A stretch of 48,848 nucleotides of DNA, taken from the NCBI GenBank assembly GCA_964420605.1, contig CAYQUC010000019.1:1-48848 (forward strand), given 5' to 3'. Position numbers and translations under genes: made by a program. This DNA is from CAYQUC01 sp964420605. Lineage in GTDB: Bacteria > Pseudomonadota > Gammaproteobacteria > UBA6429 > Thiohalophilaceae. The notes beneath the pieces were generated by a model. It saw nothing but the letters and a program-made list of their open reading frames with translations, was not told the origin of the DNA and did no database searches. Shown here piece after piece: positions 26,701-34,491 of the stretch (positions are counted from its first letter, which is position 1; each line of letters starts with the position of its first letter).

Positions 26701-27037
26701 CGAAAATATGCGTTTTGATAAGTTTTCCTTAGTTACCTTTTCTGCGTGTGAAACCGGTTTGGGAGGTGGTTTGGATGCTGATGGACGTGAAATGGAAAGT
26801 CTCGGTGCTTTGGTACAGAATCAAGGTGCTAGTGCTGTACTGGCGACTCTTTGGAAAGTTGAAGATTCTAGTACGGCCAGTTTGATGGAAGTATTTTACC
26901 GTTTACATAAACAAAATAATTTGAGTAAGGCACAAGCTTTACGAATGGCTCAATTGAAATTTGTAAAACGGGGTAAAGGTGTTTTGGGACATCCATATTA
27001 TTGGGCTCCTTTTATTTTGATGGGTGATTGGCGTTAA
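23753..27037 (+). CDS. exported TPR-CHAT protein (caspase-like protease domain)
   Basis: TTG 23753 is the start, since AAGGA lies 7 bases before it. The 1094-residue product has a signal peptide (hydrophobic segment about 15-30, cleavage near AWA-E at 36). About ten 42-residue TPRs of kinesin-light-chain type follow at about 60-590 (pattern LNNLAxxYxxxGxYxxALxLYxxAL), then a helical linker and a C-terminal CHAT domain (about 790-1094). The predicted peptidase dyad is His955 in LHVASHF and Cys999 in FSACETGLGG; both residues are present, and the closing segment HPYYWAPFILMGDW is typical. TPR-CHAT proteins are caspase/separase relatives, usually in conflict or signalling systems and often cytoplasmic. 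Export of this one and its coupling to a serine protease and sigma/anti-sigma pair are notable. The substrate is unknown. Confidence 0.88.
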   Translation: MNGFKVLAWHYKKIVQLTVVFFVAVHLNFSTSAWAEEIVFLSLVSAKDLPLIEKNKYTKTKKIKSRAKLIAELKEAIKSYPENHPAIAHKLNNLGLDYKKTGEFDKSLPLLLNATKIYKKTLGDEHNNTLISMSNLAFNYFSLREYKKALILQQYILGKYRKKFDSYNLKIIGALKNLIATHKKMGRLNKVLELYQRIVIMKELKFGKEDYRIASSLNNLALSYASIGDTKQALALYKRILAVYKKKWGKNNAKSIIVLNNLGSVYTQIGNYDLALSVYKQALKIAEMTIGETHINTATNLNSLAVLYNILGQYDAALPLYQRAFKIFEKKLGLDDEQTITTLNNLAVLQNNIGNYEQSLKLHLQALVIYEKKYGNNDINTAIGLNNLAGIYYSLGKFEQALTLFNRALKIVENQLGKEHIKTASTLNNIALLYKSLGKKNKSLPLYKRALAINLKQLGENHVSTANSLSNLAVFYDDMGDYKKALPLIKRALAIYNKKTGNTHPTAILSLTRLAYIYNHIGSYDIALKTFNNALILAQNNPYTDEVLWVIEYGLFSVYNRIGKRNIAILWGKEAVNTIQSLRLKIKKQNLKSDFFKNKKRIYSNLADLLISKNRISEAQIVLQMLKEEELVDILKRSSKQSISQKRIILTGLEKKRFTRYFELRDQQLTLAGEKVSLQSQEKLDNLTLEQKNRLSVIVKKDLPLIRDAMLLFLKELQEQSDQYTQDKAYRQNEAGIELVETNLQKAMLNVKRNDDSSKVVALQYVVTDKRLSILLSTAGSPPLARQVEIDGEALRHKILNLRELLYTPESKRDFVNLSLHDLYKTLIVPIEADLKKLKADTLILVLNDVLRYVPFSALYDGSRYLIQDYTLALFNEAVKKDFGSPLAENWRLAAMGLTRAVEQFPALTNVRDELQAVTKKSGLNGTMYLDDEFTRQVFTSSLTKNFNVLHVASHFEFVAGRADVSRLFLGDRSSLYLADIVRENMRFDKFSLVTFSACETGLGGGLDADGREMESLGALVQNQGASAVLATLWKVEDSSTASLMEVFYRLHKQNNLSKAQALRMAQLKFVKRGKGVLGHPYYWAPFILMGDWR

Positions 27038-27089
27038 GACTAAATTAACATTAATTTCCGATAATTTTAAAAAGTAGTAAGGTTTAGAA

Positions 27090-27164
27090 ATGACAGAAAA
27101 TAAAGAAGAACATTATTTGATGGACAATATCAGAGAAAAATACACTTTGGAACTAAATAAATAA
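27090..27164 (+). CDS. possible 24-residue peptide or gene remnant
   Basis: ATG 27090 is preceded by TAAGG with 7-base spacing, and the frame runs to TAA 27162-27164. It encodes a charged 24-residue peptide (MTENKEEHYLMDNIREKY...). It follows the CHAT gene by 52 bases on the same strand. It could be a real small protein, a remnant, or chance. Confidence 0.3.
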   Translation: MTENKEEHYLMDNIREKYTLELNK

Positions 27165-27224
27165 AAGTAGCTACGCTATTGGTATTTTTTTTGTTTAGAT
27201 ATTTTATTCCGGTACATTTAATAA

Positions 27225-28073
27225 TTAGAATAACGCTAACAATTCAGCCGCTTTGTTTCGCTGCGATCCTTTACAACTGATAAAACGTCGTACACTAAAT
27301 TGTTTAATTGCAAGCGCACTGCTATAGGAACGTTGCGTGAAGCTAGTATTATGATTTGAAATTAATACTGGTATGCCTTTGGCGGATAATTTTTTTGCGA
27401 AGTCGGCAAGTTGTAATTGCTGCGCTTCATTAAAGCCACCGATACTATAACTGGTAAAATTGGCAGACTTTGTTAATGGTACATACGGTGGATCACAATA
27501 AATTACATCGCCACTGCGCGCTTTATTCATTATATTCGAAAAATCAGAATGTTTAAAAATGGCTTTGCGTGCTTTTTTGTGGAAAAATAACATTTCTTTT
27601 TCTGGGAAATAGGGCTTGTTATAACGTCCAAATGGAACATTAAACCCACCTTTTAGATTGTAACGACATAAACCATTATATCCATGGCGGTTAAAATACA
27701 AGAATAATATGGCTCGACGTTGAATATTTTTGGTACGATTAAATTCATCTCTGAATTTATAATATTGTTCTTCGTTATTATTTTTCTCTGTAAATAAACG
27801 GCGACATTTCTTTATAAATTGTTCACCATCGGACTTTAAAATATTATATAAATTAATTAAATCCGGATTATTGTCGCTGATTAAATACCGAGAATAATTA
27901 GTGTTTAAAAATACCGCGGCTGCACCCGCAAAAGGCTCAATTAAGCGTTTACCGTGTGGTAGGATTTCTTGAATATGCGGTAGTACTCGATATTTATTAC
28001 CCGCCCATTTTAAAAATGGTCGATTACTGGTATTTATATCGGTATCGTTTTCTATGATAGTCTTTTTTTTCAT
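27225..28073 (-). CDS. dam: DNA adenine methyltransferase (Dam)
   Basis: This enzyme methylates adenine, in GATC for the family, using S-adenosylmethionine. The 282-residue product has the Dam signature FLKWAGNKYRVLPHI (20-34), the SAM-binding EPFAGAAAVFLN (46-57) and the catalytic DPPY at 194-197. Length matches Dam (about 270-280). The ATG overlaps the end of argA by 4 bases (ATGA), so it is translationally coupled to argA on the minus strand. In E. coli, dam lies in an unrelated operon. No matching restriction enzyme is nearby, which fits an orphan regulatory or mismatch-repair methylase. Confidence 0.92.
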   Translation of the reverse strand: MKKKTIIENDTDINTSNRPFLKWAGNKYRVLPHIQEILPHGKRLIEPFAGAAAVFLNTNYSRYLISDNNPDLINLYNILKSDGEQFIKKCRRLFTEKNNNEEQYYKFRDEFNRTKNIQRRAILFLYFNRHGYNGLCRYNLKGGFNVPFGRYNKPYFPEKEMLFFHKKARKAIFKHSDFSNIMNKARSGDVIYCDPPYVPLTKSANFTSYSIGGFNEAQQLQLADFAKKLSAKGIPVLISNHNTSFTQRSYSSALAIKQFSVRRFISCKGSQRNKAAELLALF

Positions 28074-29404
28074 TTTAATTTTTTTATAAAAATTTTTGAA
28101 TTACGCTGATAATTGTATAAATTGCGTTTTTTCATTGGTAAATGATCAAAATCTGCAGCACTAAACTGTCGCTCCAAAAACCAATGAGCCGATTGAGTTG
28201 TTAATACAAACAAATCAGTGATGTTTATTTGGTGCGCTTTATGCTCAATATAATTTAATAAGGTGTCACCACGTGATTGATTTAAATAGAGAGGGTGAAC
28301 TGCAAGGCAGGCTAGTTCAGCAATGCCTTCTTCTGAAAATGGGTACAGTGCGGCACACGCAACAACCATACCATCACGTTCGGTCACTATAAAATGCTCT
28401 ATTTCGAGTTCTAGTTGTTCTCGTGAACGTCGAACTAAAACACCTTGTTGTTCAAGAGGCGATATTATTTCTAGTATACCACCGATGTCATCAAGGGTAG
28501 CTTGCCGAGTACCTTCAAATTGTTCTGACATTATTAGTGAGCCGATACCGTCTCTTGAAAATAATTCGAGTAATAATGCGCCGTCAATGTGCCTATTGAG
28601 CAAGTGACAACGTTTTACGCCAGCTTGGCAAGCTTGTATAGCACATTTTAAATGGTGTTGAATTGCTTGAGAATTTATTTTTTCTAATTGCAAAATTTCT
28701 TCGGCTTGGGTTACGGTTAATTCATGTAATAGCGCTTCATTAATATCAACAACACCATCAACATCGGTAAGATAAATTAATTTTTCAGCTTGTAGTGATT
28801 GTGCTACGGACATTGCCACATCATCGCTTTTAAGATTGAAAACTTCACCAGTAGCCGAATAACCTAGAGGTGAAATTAATACCATGGTATTTTGTTGCAA
28901 TTGAGATTGAATGGCTGCTTTATCGATGCTTCTAACTAATCCGGTGTGCGCAAAATCAATACCATTTTGCACCCCAAGTGGTCGAGCGGTAATCATATTG
29001 CCCGACATGACTCTAATCGAGGCTCCATGCATTGGTGAATTGGCTAAGCCCATGGATAACTGTGCTTCAATTTCAACTCGGTTACTGCCGATGGCTTCGA
29101 TTACAAGCTGTAGTGTTAGGTCATCAGTAATACGCATATCGTCTTGATATTGCGATTTGATATTGTGCTGTTCTAAACGTGTTTCTATTTGTGGGCGAGC
29201 GCCATGAATTAATACGAGTTGCACACCAAGGCTGTTTAGTAATGCAATGTCATGTACCAACGTTGAAAATTGCTCGTCAACGAGCATTTCTCCTCCAAAA
29301 CTGATGACAAATGTCTGTCCGCGAAAGGCATGGATGTACGGCGCGGAGCTTCTAAACCACGAGACAAATTCAGGATTGGTTATAGCATCTGTTTTTTTCA
29401 ACAT
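28070..29404 (-). CDS. argA: amino-acid N-acetyltransferase (N-acetylglutamate synthase)
   Basis: This enzyme catalyses the first step of arginine synthesis, acetylating glutamate with acetyl-CoA. The 444 residues show an N-terminal amino-acid kinase-like domain (about 25-290: FVISFGGEMLVD, LIHGARPQIE, LIYLTDVDGVVD) and a C-terminal GNAT domain (about 295-440: IGGILEIISPLEQQGVLVRRSREQLE, then ELACLAVHPLY). Length equals that of E. coli ArgA (443). Feedback inhibition by arginine is expected from the kinase-like domain. It overlaps dam by 4 bases downstream. Other arg genes (argE, argF, argD) lie on the same strand but in separate units. Confidence 0.95.
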   Translation of the reverse strand: MLKKTDAITNPEFVSWFRSSAPYIHAFRGQTFVISFGGEMLVDEQFSTLVHDIALLNSLGVQLVLIHGARPQIETRLEQHNIKSQYQDDMRITDDLTLQLVIEAIGSNRVEIEAQLSMGLANSPMHGASIRVMSGNMITARPLGVQNGIDFAHTGLVRSIDKAAIQSQLQQNTMVLISPLGYSATGEVFNLKSDDVAMSVAQSLQAEKLIYLTDVDGVVDINEALLHELTVTQAEEILQLEKINSQAIQHHLKCAIQACQAGVKRCHLLNRHIDGALLLELFSRDGIGSLIMSEQFEGTRQATLDDIGGILEIISPLEQQGVLVRRSREQLELEIEHFIVTERDGMVVACAALYPFSEEGIAELACLAVHPLYLNQSRGDTLLNYIEHKAHQINITDLFVLTTQSAHWFLERQFSAADFDHLPMKKRNLYNYQRNSKIFIKKLK

Positions 29405-29617
29405 TTATAATCTGTTAATTACGGCCTAATTACTAGTATAGTCAATTTTTGTGTGAATCTGCACTAAGTATCGCAGATAAGATCCTGATATGACAGTCAA
29501 TTTTAAATTTAATGCTGATAAATTGAGCGCTAATTTTGTAATGTAAAGGCGCAAGTAATGTACCTTGCTCGAAAATACGAGAAATGTTTTTTGTTTGATC
29601 ATTAATTGATCGGTGAG

Positions 29618-30178
29618 CTAATGATGTGAATTGTGATGGGCATAGCGATGTTGGTCGTAATACCAATAATTATACGGATAATAATCAGACCAATGATAAT
29701 TATAATCGTAATAGGAATTATAACCGTAAGTTTGTTTTTCCCAGAGAGCGTGTTTTTCAACGGTTACCACTGGATATTCGTAATTAAAATCACCTACTTT
29801 GTTTTGCTCAATACCAGCCAATTGTCCAATTATGGTGATTTCTCTTTTTTCGCTATAATCACCTGGTTCAATAAAGTGCTTAAAATTAGCGATAAATCGC
29901 CGTGTACTGTTTTGACGATAGGTACTCGGGCGGGCTTGACTATCTAACGGATAACCCAAAATGATAACTTGTGCTGAATCTTTATTGTTTATAGTTTCAA
30001 TAATGGTACCGCCCCAGCGAACTGTTTGACCGATAGCGTTTTGTAAATTAACAGAATTTAGTGCTAGGGTTTGAGTTGATTCAGGTATCTGTAAAATTTG
30101 TGGTGGTTTATTCGCAGCACAGGACACCAGCAGCAAACTGCTTATGGCTAGAATTATTAGTTTTTTTAACGGTGACAT
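29618..30178 (-). CDS. slp: Slp-family outer-membrane lipoprotein
   Basis: ATG 30178 is chosen because it directly begins a lipoprotein signal (SPLKKLIILAISSLLLVSC, Cys about 20); the longer frame from TTG 30202 would overlap argE and add nothing. The product of about 186 residues has the Slp domain (IGQTVRWGGTIIE, VIILGYPLDSQARP, FIEPGDYSEKREITIIGQLAG). In E. coli, Slp is a starvation- and stationary-phase-induced outer-membrane lipoprotein. The last 35 residues are extraordinarily rich in Tyr, His and Trp (YYDYNYHWSDYYPYNYWYYD), unlike E. coli Slp, and may bind metal or surfaces. It follows argE by 16 bases on the same strand. Confidence 0.85.
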   Translation of the reverse strand: MSPLKKLIILAISSLLLVSCAANKPPQILQIPESTQTLALNSVNLQNAIGQTVRWGGTIIETINNKDSAQVIILGYPLDSQARPSTYRQNSTRRFIANFKHFIEPGDYSEKREITIIGQLAGIEQNKVGDFNYEYPVVTVEKHALWEKQTYGYNSYYDYNYHWSDYYPYNYWYYDQHRYAHHNSHH

Positions 30179-30194
30179 ACTTATTAGACCCAGA

Positions 30195-31364
30195 TTATTC
30201 AATAGGTTGCGTCTGTAGACAAAATTTTGTTATTAAATTTTTTAATAATGATACGGTAGGGTTCAGAGCCGCCAGTTCAATGTATTCATCAGGTTGGTGT
30301 GCCTGAGCAATATTACCTGGCCCAAGAATCACTGTTTCGATGCCCATCGTATTATAGTAGGGGGCTTCTGTACAATATGCTGCCGTTTCCGCTGGATTAC
30401 CGGTTAATTTCTCTGCAATTTTAACAATATCAGATGTTATTGGCGTTAACATTGATTCTGTGCCGTGAATCAACGATTTAATGTTGAGTTGGAAATGTTT
30501 GCTATCGACCACAGTGGATACTCGTGAGGCCAGCTCTTCTCTACATTCTTGCAGGCTCATTCCGGGAAGGGGGCGTAAATCAATTTGCAATTCACATTCA
30601 CCGCATATTCTGTTGGGGTTATCACCACCATGGATATGTCCAAAGTTTAATGTTGGTACTGGCACTAGGAATCGATTATCAATATGTTGCAATTGTAATT
30701 CTTCACGCCATTGTTTAATGACTTGCATCACCTCCATCATGGCTTCCATTGCGTTATGGCCATAGGCTGGATTGCTTGAGTGGCCTGAACGTCCAGTGAT
30801 GGTGATGGATTCCATGATTATGCCTTTGTGGGCATGGATGGGTTTTAGATCGGTTGGTTCACCAACAACCGCAAAGCGTGCTTTTGGACGTTGCCGTTTG
30901 ACTAAATCGCGTGCGCCGGACATTGAGCTTTCTTCATCAGCGGTTGCTAAAATGATCAAGGGTTGTTGTAAATCGTTGGCATTTAAGTCACGCGATGCTT
31001 CTATTGCAAGTGCAATAAAGGACTTCATATCGGCAGAGCCTAGGCCGTATAATTTATTATTGTCTTGCGTTATTTTAAATGGATCGTGTTGCCAGCGGCC
31101 TTCATCATAAGGCACAGTATCGGTATGACCTGATAAGACTAAACCACCCGAACCGCTGCCTAATGTTGCAATTAAGTTTGCTTTATTTGTTTGATTGGGA
31201 ATAGGCAAAATTTCAACAGAAAAGCCCGAGGTCTCAAGCCAATCTGCGAGTAAATTAATGACGTTCATATTACTCAGATCAAAAGCTGGGTTAACGCTGC
31301 TAATGGACGGGGTCGCGATTAACTCATTAATCATGCTTAGTAATGATGGGACTGTTTTAGTCAT
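30195..31364 (-). CDS. argE: acetylornithine deacetylase
   Basis: ArgE removes acetate from N-acetylornithine, giving ornithine for arginine synthesis. The 389-residue M20 metallopeptidase-family protein carries the metal-binding GHTDTVPYDEGRW (about 79-91), GLGSADMKSF (about 107-116) and DEESSMSGARD (about 140-150, with the catalytic Glu). The dimerisation domain follows, with a final metal-binding His near APYYNTMGIETVILGPG. Length is normal. Slp follows 16 bases downstream. The presence of ArgA, ArgE and ArgD indicates the linear acetyl pathway rather than ArgJ recycling. Confidence 0.95.
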   Translation of the reverse strand: MTKTVPSLLSMINELIATPSISSVNPAFDLSNMNVINLLADWLETSGFSVEILPIPNQTNKANLIATLGSGSGGLVLSGHTDTVPYDEGRWQHDPFKITQDNNKLYGLGSADMKSFIALAIEASRDLNANDLQQPLIILATADEESSMSGARDLVKRQRPKARFAVVGEPTDLKPIHAHKGIIMESITITGRSGHSSNPAYGHNAMEAMMEVMQVIKQWREELQLQHIDNRFLVPVPTLNFGHIHGGDNPNRICGECELQIDLRPLPGMSLQECREELASRVSTVVDSKHFQLNIKSLIHGTESMLTPITSDIVKIAEKLTGNPAETAAYCTEAPYYNTMGIETVILGPGNIAQAHQPDEYIELAALNPTVSLLKNLITKFCLQTQPIE

Positions 31365-31409
31365 AGCGTTGTACCACAGAATATTCTGGTATCCAATGCA
31401 AACAGGAAT

Positions 31410-32087
31410 TTAATAATCCCAAGAACTTTTCTTTCTCCATTTGATTTTTGGAATAATGATTCCAACAAACATGCCAAGGAGTAACACTACGGCTCCAGCA
31501 ATAAACCAGGTTCGGCTATCGCGGTCTTTTAAAATTTGATTTTCTTGTGTTAAACGCTGTAAATCGTGCTCTAGAGTGACATTGAGTTTTTTTAGTTTCT
31601 TATTGTCATTATCAAGTTCAATTGGACGGCTGGCAATTTTGCTGAAATGCCGATTTTCTTTTTCTAAGTCTGTTTTGGCATTTTGTAAATTATTACGTTC
31701 ATTTTCGAGTTCCGACTTTTTAGAACTCAAATTTTTGGTTTTAATTTTCAATTTTGAGAGTTCTTGTCTGAGCTGCTCGACATTCGCGGTAGCCGTCTCA
31801 ATTAAATTTCGAGCAACGGGTTCATCTTGCAAATATTGAGTTCGAACCCAACCTTCGGTTTGATCTTCCATTCTTACCATGGTGTAACCGGTTTCAGTTA
31901 CTTCTAAAACCTCTAATTTAGCACCACTATGCAATGTTCTTATGATTTTATTCACATTTCCGGGTCCGGTACGTAGTGTAATGCGAAGTATATCGGTGAC
32001 ATATTTATTTTCAGCGGTAGCGGCTGAGCTGTAAGTGATAGTACTTATTAATAATAAGACTAAAATGCGAGTGGGGGATAAATGCAT
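31410..32087 (-). CDS. TIGR04211-type SH3-domain protein, periplasmic coiled coil, membrane anchored
   Basis: The 225-residue product has a signal peptide (about 1-25), a bacterial SH3 domain (about 30-90, starting VTDILRITLRTGPG and ending EGWVRTQYL), a long charged coiled coil (about 95-185) and a C-terminal membrane segment (about 193-214) with a basic tail. This is the layout of the YgiM-like SH3 family, with the SH3 domain in the periplasm, possibly near peptidoglycan. It is divergent from phoB; the 244-base intergenic region holds a Pho box oriented towards phoB. Function is unknown. Confidence 0.85.
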   Translation of the reverse strand: MHLSPTRILVLLLISTITYSSAATAENKYVTDILRITLRTGPGNVNKIIRTLHSGAKLEVLEVTETGYTMVRMEDQTEGWVRTQYLQDEPVARNLIETATANVEQLRQELSKLKIKTKNLSSKKSELENERNNLQNAKTDLEKENRHFSKIASRPIELDNDNKKLKKLNVTLEHDLQRLTQENQILKDRDSRTWFIAGAVVLLLGMFVGIIIPKIKWRKKSSWDY

Positions 32088-32219
32088 ATTTTCCTCTGAA
32101 ATTCTGATTTTTATAATGAATACAATAGTCTATATAATAGTATGTTGCTAACTTTAGTGGAATGCCAAAAGCCAAATATTTTGTTAGTGTAGACTCAATA
32201 TTTTACATTTTACTTATAA

Positions 32220-32237
32220 TTGTCATATCTCTGTAAC
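32220..32237 (+). promoter_or_regulatory. Pho box and promoter of phoB
   Basis: TTGTCAT-ATCT-CTGTAAC is two PhoB half-sites (consensus CTGTCAT) 11 bp apart. TACAAT at 32253-32258 is a good -10 box downstream. This indicates autoregulation of phoBR, as in E. coli. Confidence 0.8.
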
Positions 32238-32331
32238 ATTGCTTCGCTGTAATACAATTATATGAAATACACAGGTAATAATAGATTAGGGTTGGTTTTG
32301 GTTCAAATAGTCGTAACAGAGGTAATTTGCG

Positions 32332-33027
32332 GTGGATAAAAGTTTAGTATTGCTGGTAGAAGATGAAGCCGCTATTAGAGAAATGTTACTGTTCTCGCTT
32401 GAACGAGCTGGTTTTGAGTTAATAGTGGCTAGTGAAGTGACAGCAGCAAAAAAATGCATTCAAAATCAGTTACCTGATATTATATTATTGGATTGGATGT
32501 TGCCCGGTGTTAGTGGGATTGATTTTGCGAAAGTCCTACGAAAAGATGAAAATACCAGTCAAGTCCCCATTATTATGATAACAGCTCGAACGGAAGAGCA
32601 TGATATGATACAGGCCTTGGAGGTTGGGGCTGACGATTATATAACAAAACCGTTTTCAACTAAGGAGTTGATTGCACGTATAAAATCAGTTTTACGTCGC
32701 AGTAAACCTGATAATAGTGGCGAAACTTTAAAAGTACAAAGTTTAGAGCTGGATCCTGTTAGTCAGCGTGTTACCATCGATAATAATTCAGTGAGTTTGG
32801 GGCCTTTAGAGTATCGATTATTGCATTTCTTTATTACGCACCCCGAACGTGTTTTTTCGCGTTCTCAATTATTGGATTATATTTGGGGTGAAAATGTCTA
32901 TATCGATGAGAGAACGGTTGATGTTCACATTCGAAGGCTACGTAAAGTTATATCAACCAGTGGCTGTGACCGTCTTGTACAAACTGTTCGAGGCTCAGGT
33001 TATCGGTTTTCCAGTAAAGAAAGTTAA
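32332..33027 (+). CDS. phoB: phosphate regulon response regulator
   Basis: GTG 32332 follows GAGGT with suitable spacing. The 231-residue OmpR-family regulator has a receiver domain (acidic pair Glu10/Asp11, phospho-acceptor Asp54 in LLDWMLPG, Thr in ITAR, Lys in TKPFS). A C-terminal winged helix (about 130-228, with VDVHIRRLRK and RGSGYRF) binds Pho boxes when phosphorylated. It is followed by phoR 21 bases later and preceded by its own Pho box. Confidence 0.97.
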   Translation: MDKSLVLLVEDEAAIREMLLFSLERAGFELIVASEVTAAKKCIQNQLPDIILLDWMLPGVSGIDFAKVLRKDENTSQVPIIMITARTEEHDMIQALEVGADDYITKPFSTKELIARIKSVLRRSKPDNSGETLKVQSLELDPVSQRVTIDNNSVSLGPLEYRLLHFFITHPERVFSRSQLLDYIWGENVYIDERTVDVHIRRLRKVISTSGCDRLVQTVRGSGYRFSSKES

Positions 33028-33048
33028 TAAATTTAAGAGAGTTACAGA

Positions 33049-34368
33049 TTGAAAAATGTTTGGCTAAACGAAATTTGGCGCGTATTTTGGCTATTTGTTT
33101 TTGCTTGCGTTATCGGTTTGATTTTAGGGAATATCGGATTAGTCTTAAGTATTGCTTTTTTTTTATTGGTTATATGGTATCTCTACAACCTTCGGTTGTT
33201 TGTTTTATGGTTTGAAAAGGGTAAAAAATATTCTCCACCAAAATCCATTGGCATATTTGGTGATTTGTTTAATGAACTTTATCGAATGCAGAAACAACAG
33301 CGTCGACGTAATAAACGTTTGGTTAATTTATTATCACGGTTTAAAGAATCCACTAAGGCGATGCCTGATGGTGTTATCATTTTACAAGAAAAAGGTGAAA
33401 TTGAATGGTGGAATGATGCGGCCGTTAAATTACTTGATTTAAACTTTCCCGGTGATGTTGGTCAACGCATTACCAATTTATTACGTCATCCAAATTTTAT
33501 TCGTTACTATAATTTACGTGACAAGCCTAGAAAAATTAAATTGCAATCGCCAGTTGATGCTCAAAAGATAATATCTATTCGAATTGTACCTTATGGTAAT
33601 AATCAGCAACTTGTTATGATACGTGATGTGACACTGATTCAACGTGTTGAAGATATGCAACGTGATTTTGTAGCCAATATTTCACATGAATTGAGAACGC
33701 CCATAACCGTGATGAGTGGATTTTTGGAAGAGTTTGAACAACAACCACCAGAAGATAAAGAACAATGGCAGCATTATGTAAAGTTAATGCAAGGCCAGTC
33801 AATGCGAATGCGTAATTTAGTAGAAGACTTAATGACCTTATCTCGATTGGAGAATGAATCCACTGAACCAATTCGAGAGACAATAGCCGTGCCATTTATA
33901 ATGCACTCACTAAAGGATGAAGCAATATTATTTAGCGCTGAACGACACCACAAAATCGATTTTGATATAGATGAAGATCTATATCTCTCCGGTGATGTTA
34001 AAGCAATTGATAGTGCTTTCTCGAACCTTATATTTAACGCAATTAACTACTCACCGAATGGTGCCGTTATTTGCGTTAAGTGGTACCAAGATGATAATGG
34101 TGCATATTTGTCTGTTATTGATAAAGGCATTGGAATACCTGCGCAGCATATCCCTCGATTGACCGAGCGCTTTTATCGTGTTGATGTAGCACGTTCGCGT
34201 GATAGTGGTGGTTCTGGATTGGGCTTAGCTATAGTTAACAATGTACTATCACGACATAATGGAATTTTACGTATTAAGAGTGAAGTTGGACAAGGAAGTA
34301 CTTTTACCTGTCACTTTCCTAATGAATTAAAAAAATATAAGCATGTTGCCTTGGCGAAAAAGGGCTAA
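33049..34368 (+). CDS. phoR: phosphate regulon sensor histidine kinase
   Basis: TTG 33049 follows AAGAGAG. The 439-residue membrane kinase has two N-terminal hydrophobic segments (about 12-30 and 32-55) with almost no periplasmic loop, a basic linker and a PAS domain (about 95-195). HisKA has His213 in ANISHELRTP. The HATPase domain has NLIFNAINYSP (N box), DKGIGIP (G1) and GGSGLGLAIV (G2). The short periplasmic loop is the PhoR hallmark: signal comes through the Pst transporter and PhoU. It phosphorylates PhoB, encoded just upstream. Confidence 0.96.
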   Translation: MKNVWLNEIWRVFWLFVFACVIGLILGNIGLVLSIAFFLLVIWYLYNLRLFVLWFEKGKKYSPPKSIGIFGDLFNELYRMQKQQRRRNKRLVNLLSRFKESTKAMPDGVIILQEKGEIEWWNDAAVKLLDLNFPGDVGQRITNLLRHPNFIRYYNLRDKPRKIKLQSPVDAQKIISIRIVPYGNNQQLVMIRDVTLIQRVEDMQRDFVANISHELRTPITVMSGFLEEFEQQPPEDKEQWQHYVKLMQGQSMRMRNLVEDLMTLSRLENESTEPIRETIAVPFIMHSLKDEAILFSAERHHKIDFDIDEDLYLSGDVKAIDSAFSNLIFNAINYSPNGAVICVKWYQDDNGAYLSVIDKGIGIPAQHIPRLTERFYRVDVARSRDSGGSGLGLAIVNNVLSRHNGILRIKSEVGQGSTFTCHFPNELKKYKHVALAKKG

Positions 34369-34397
34369 AAATTACGATACACTGTAAAGTAACTAAA

Positions 34398-34437
34398 ATG
34401 TAATAAAACTGTCAAATTTGTTTCATATTAATGTCAT
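34398..34437 (+). promoter_or_regulatory. four-unit Pho box upstream of pstS
   Basis: Four half-sites, ATGTAAT, CTGTCAA, GTTTCAT and ATGTCAT, begin at 34398, 34409, 34420 and 34431, exactly 11 bp apart with AT-rich 4-base spacers. Two adjacent PhoB dimers could bind. The array ends 54 bases before the pstS start. Confidence 0.85.
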
Positions 34438-34491
34438 ATTTTTATTGAATAATAAAGTGACTAAATATTTAACTGAAGGAAAAATTATTTC

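Noticed and set aside
29442..29666. 74-residue minus-strand frame overlapping the end of slp
   Set aside because: No ribosome site, no family, and it overlaps the well-supported slp frame.
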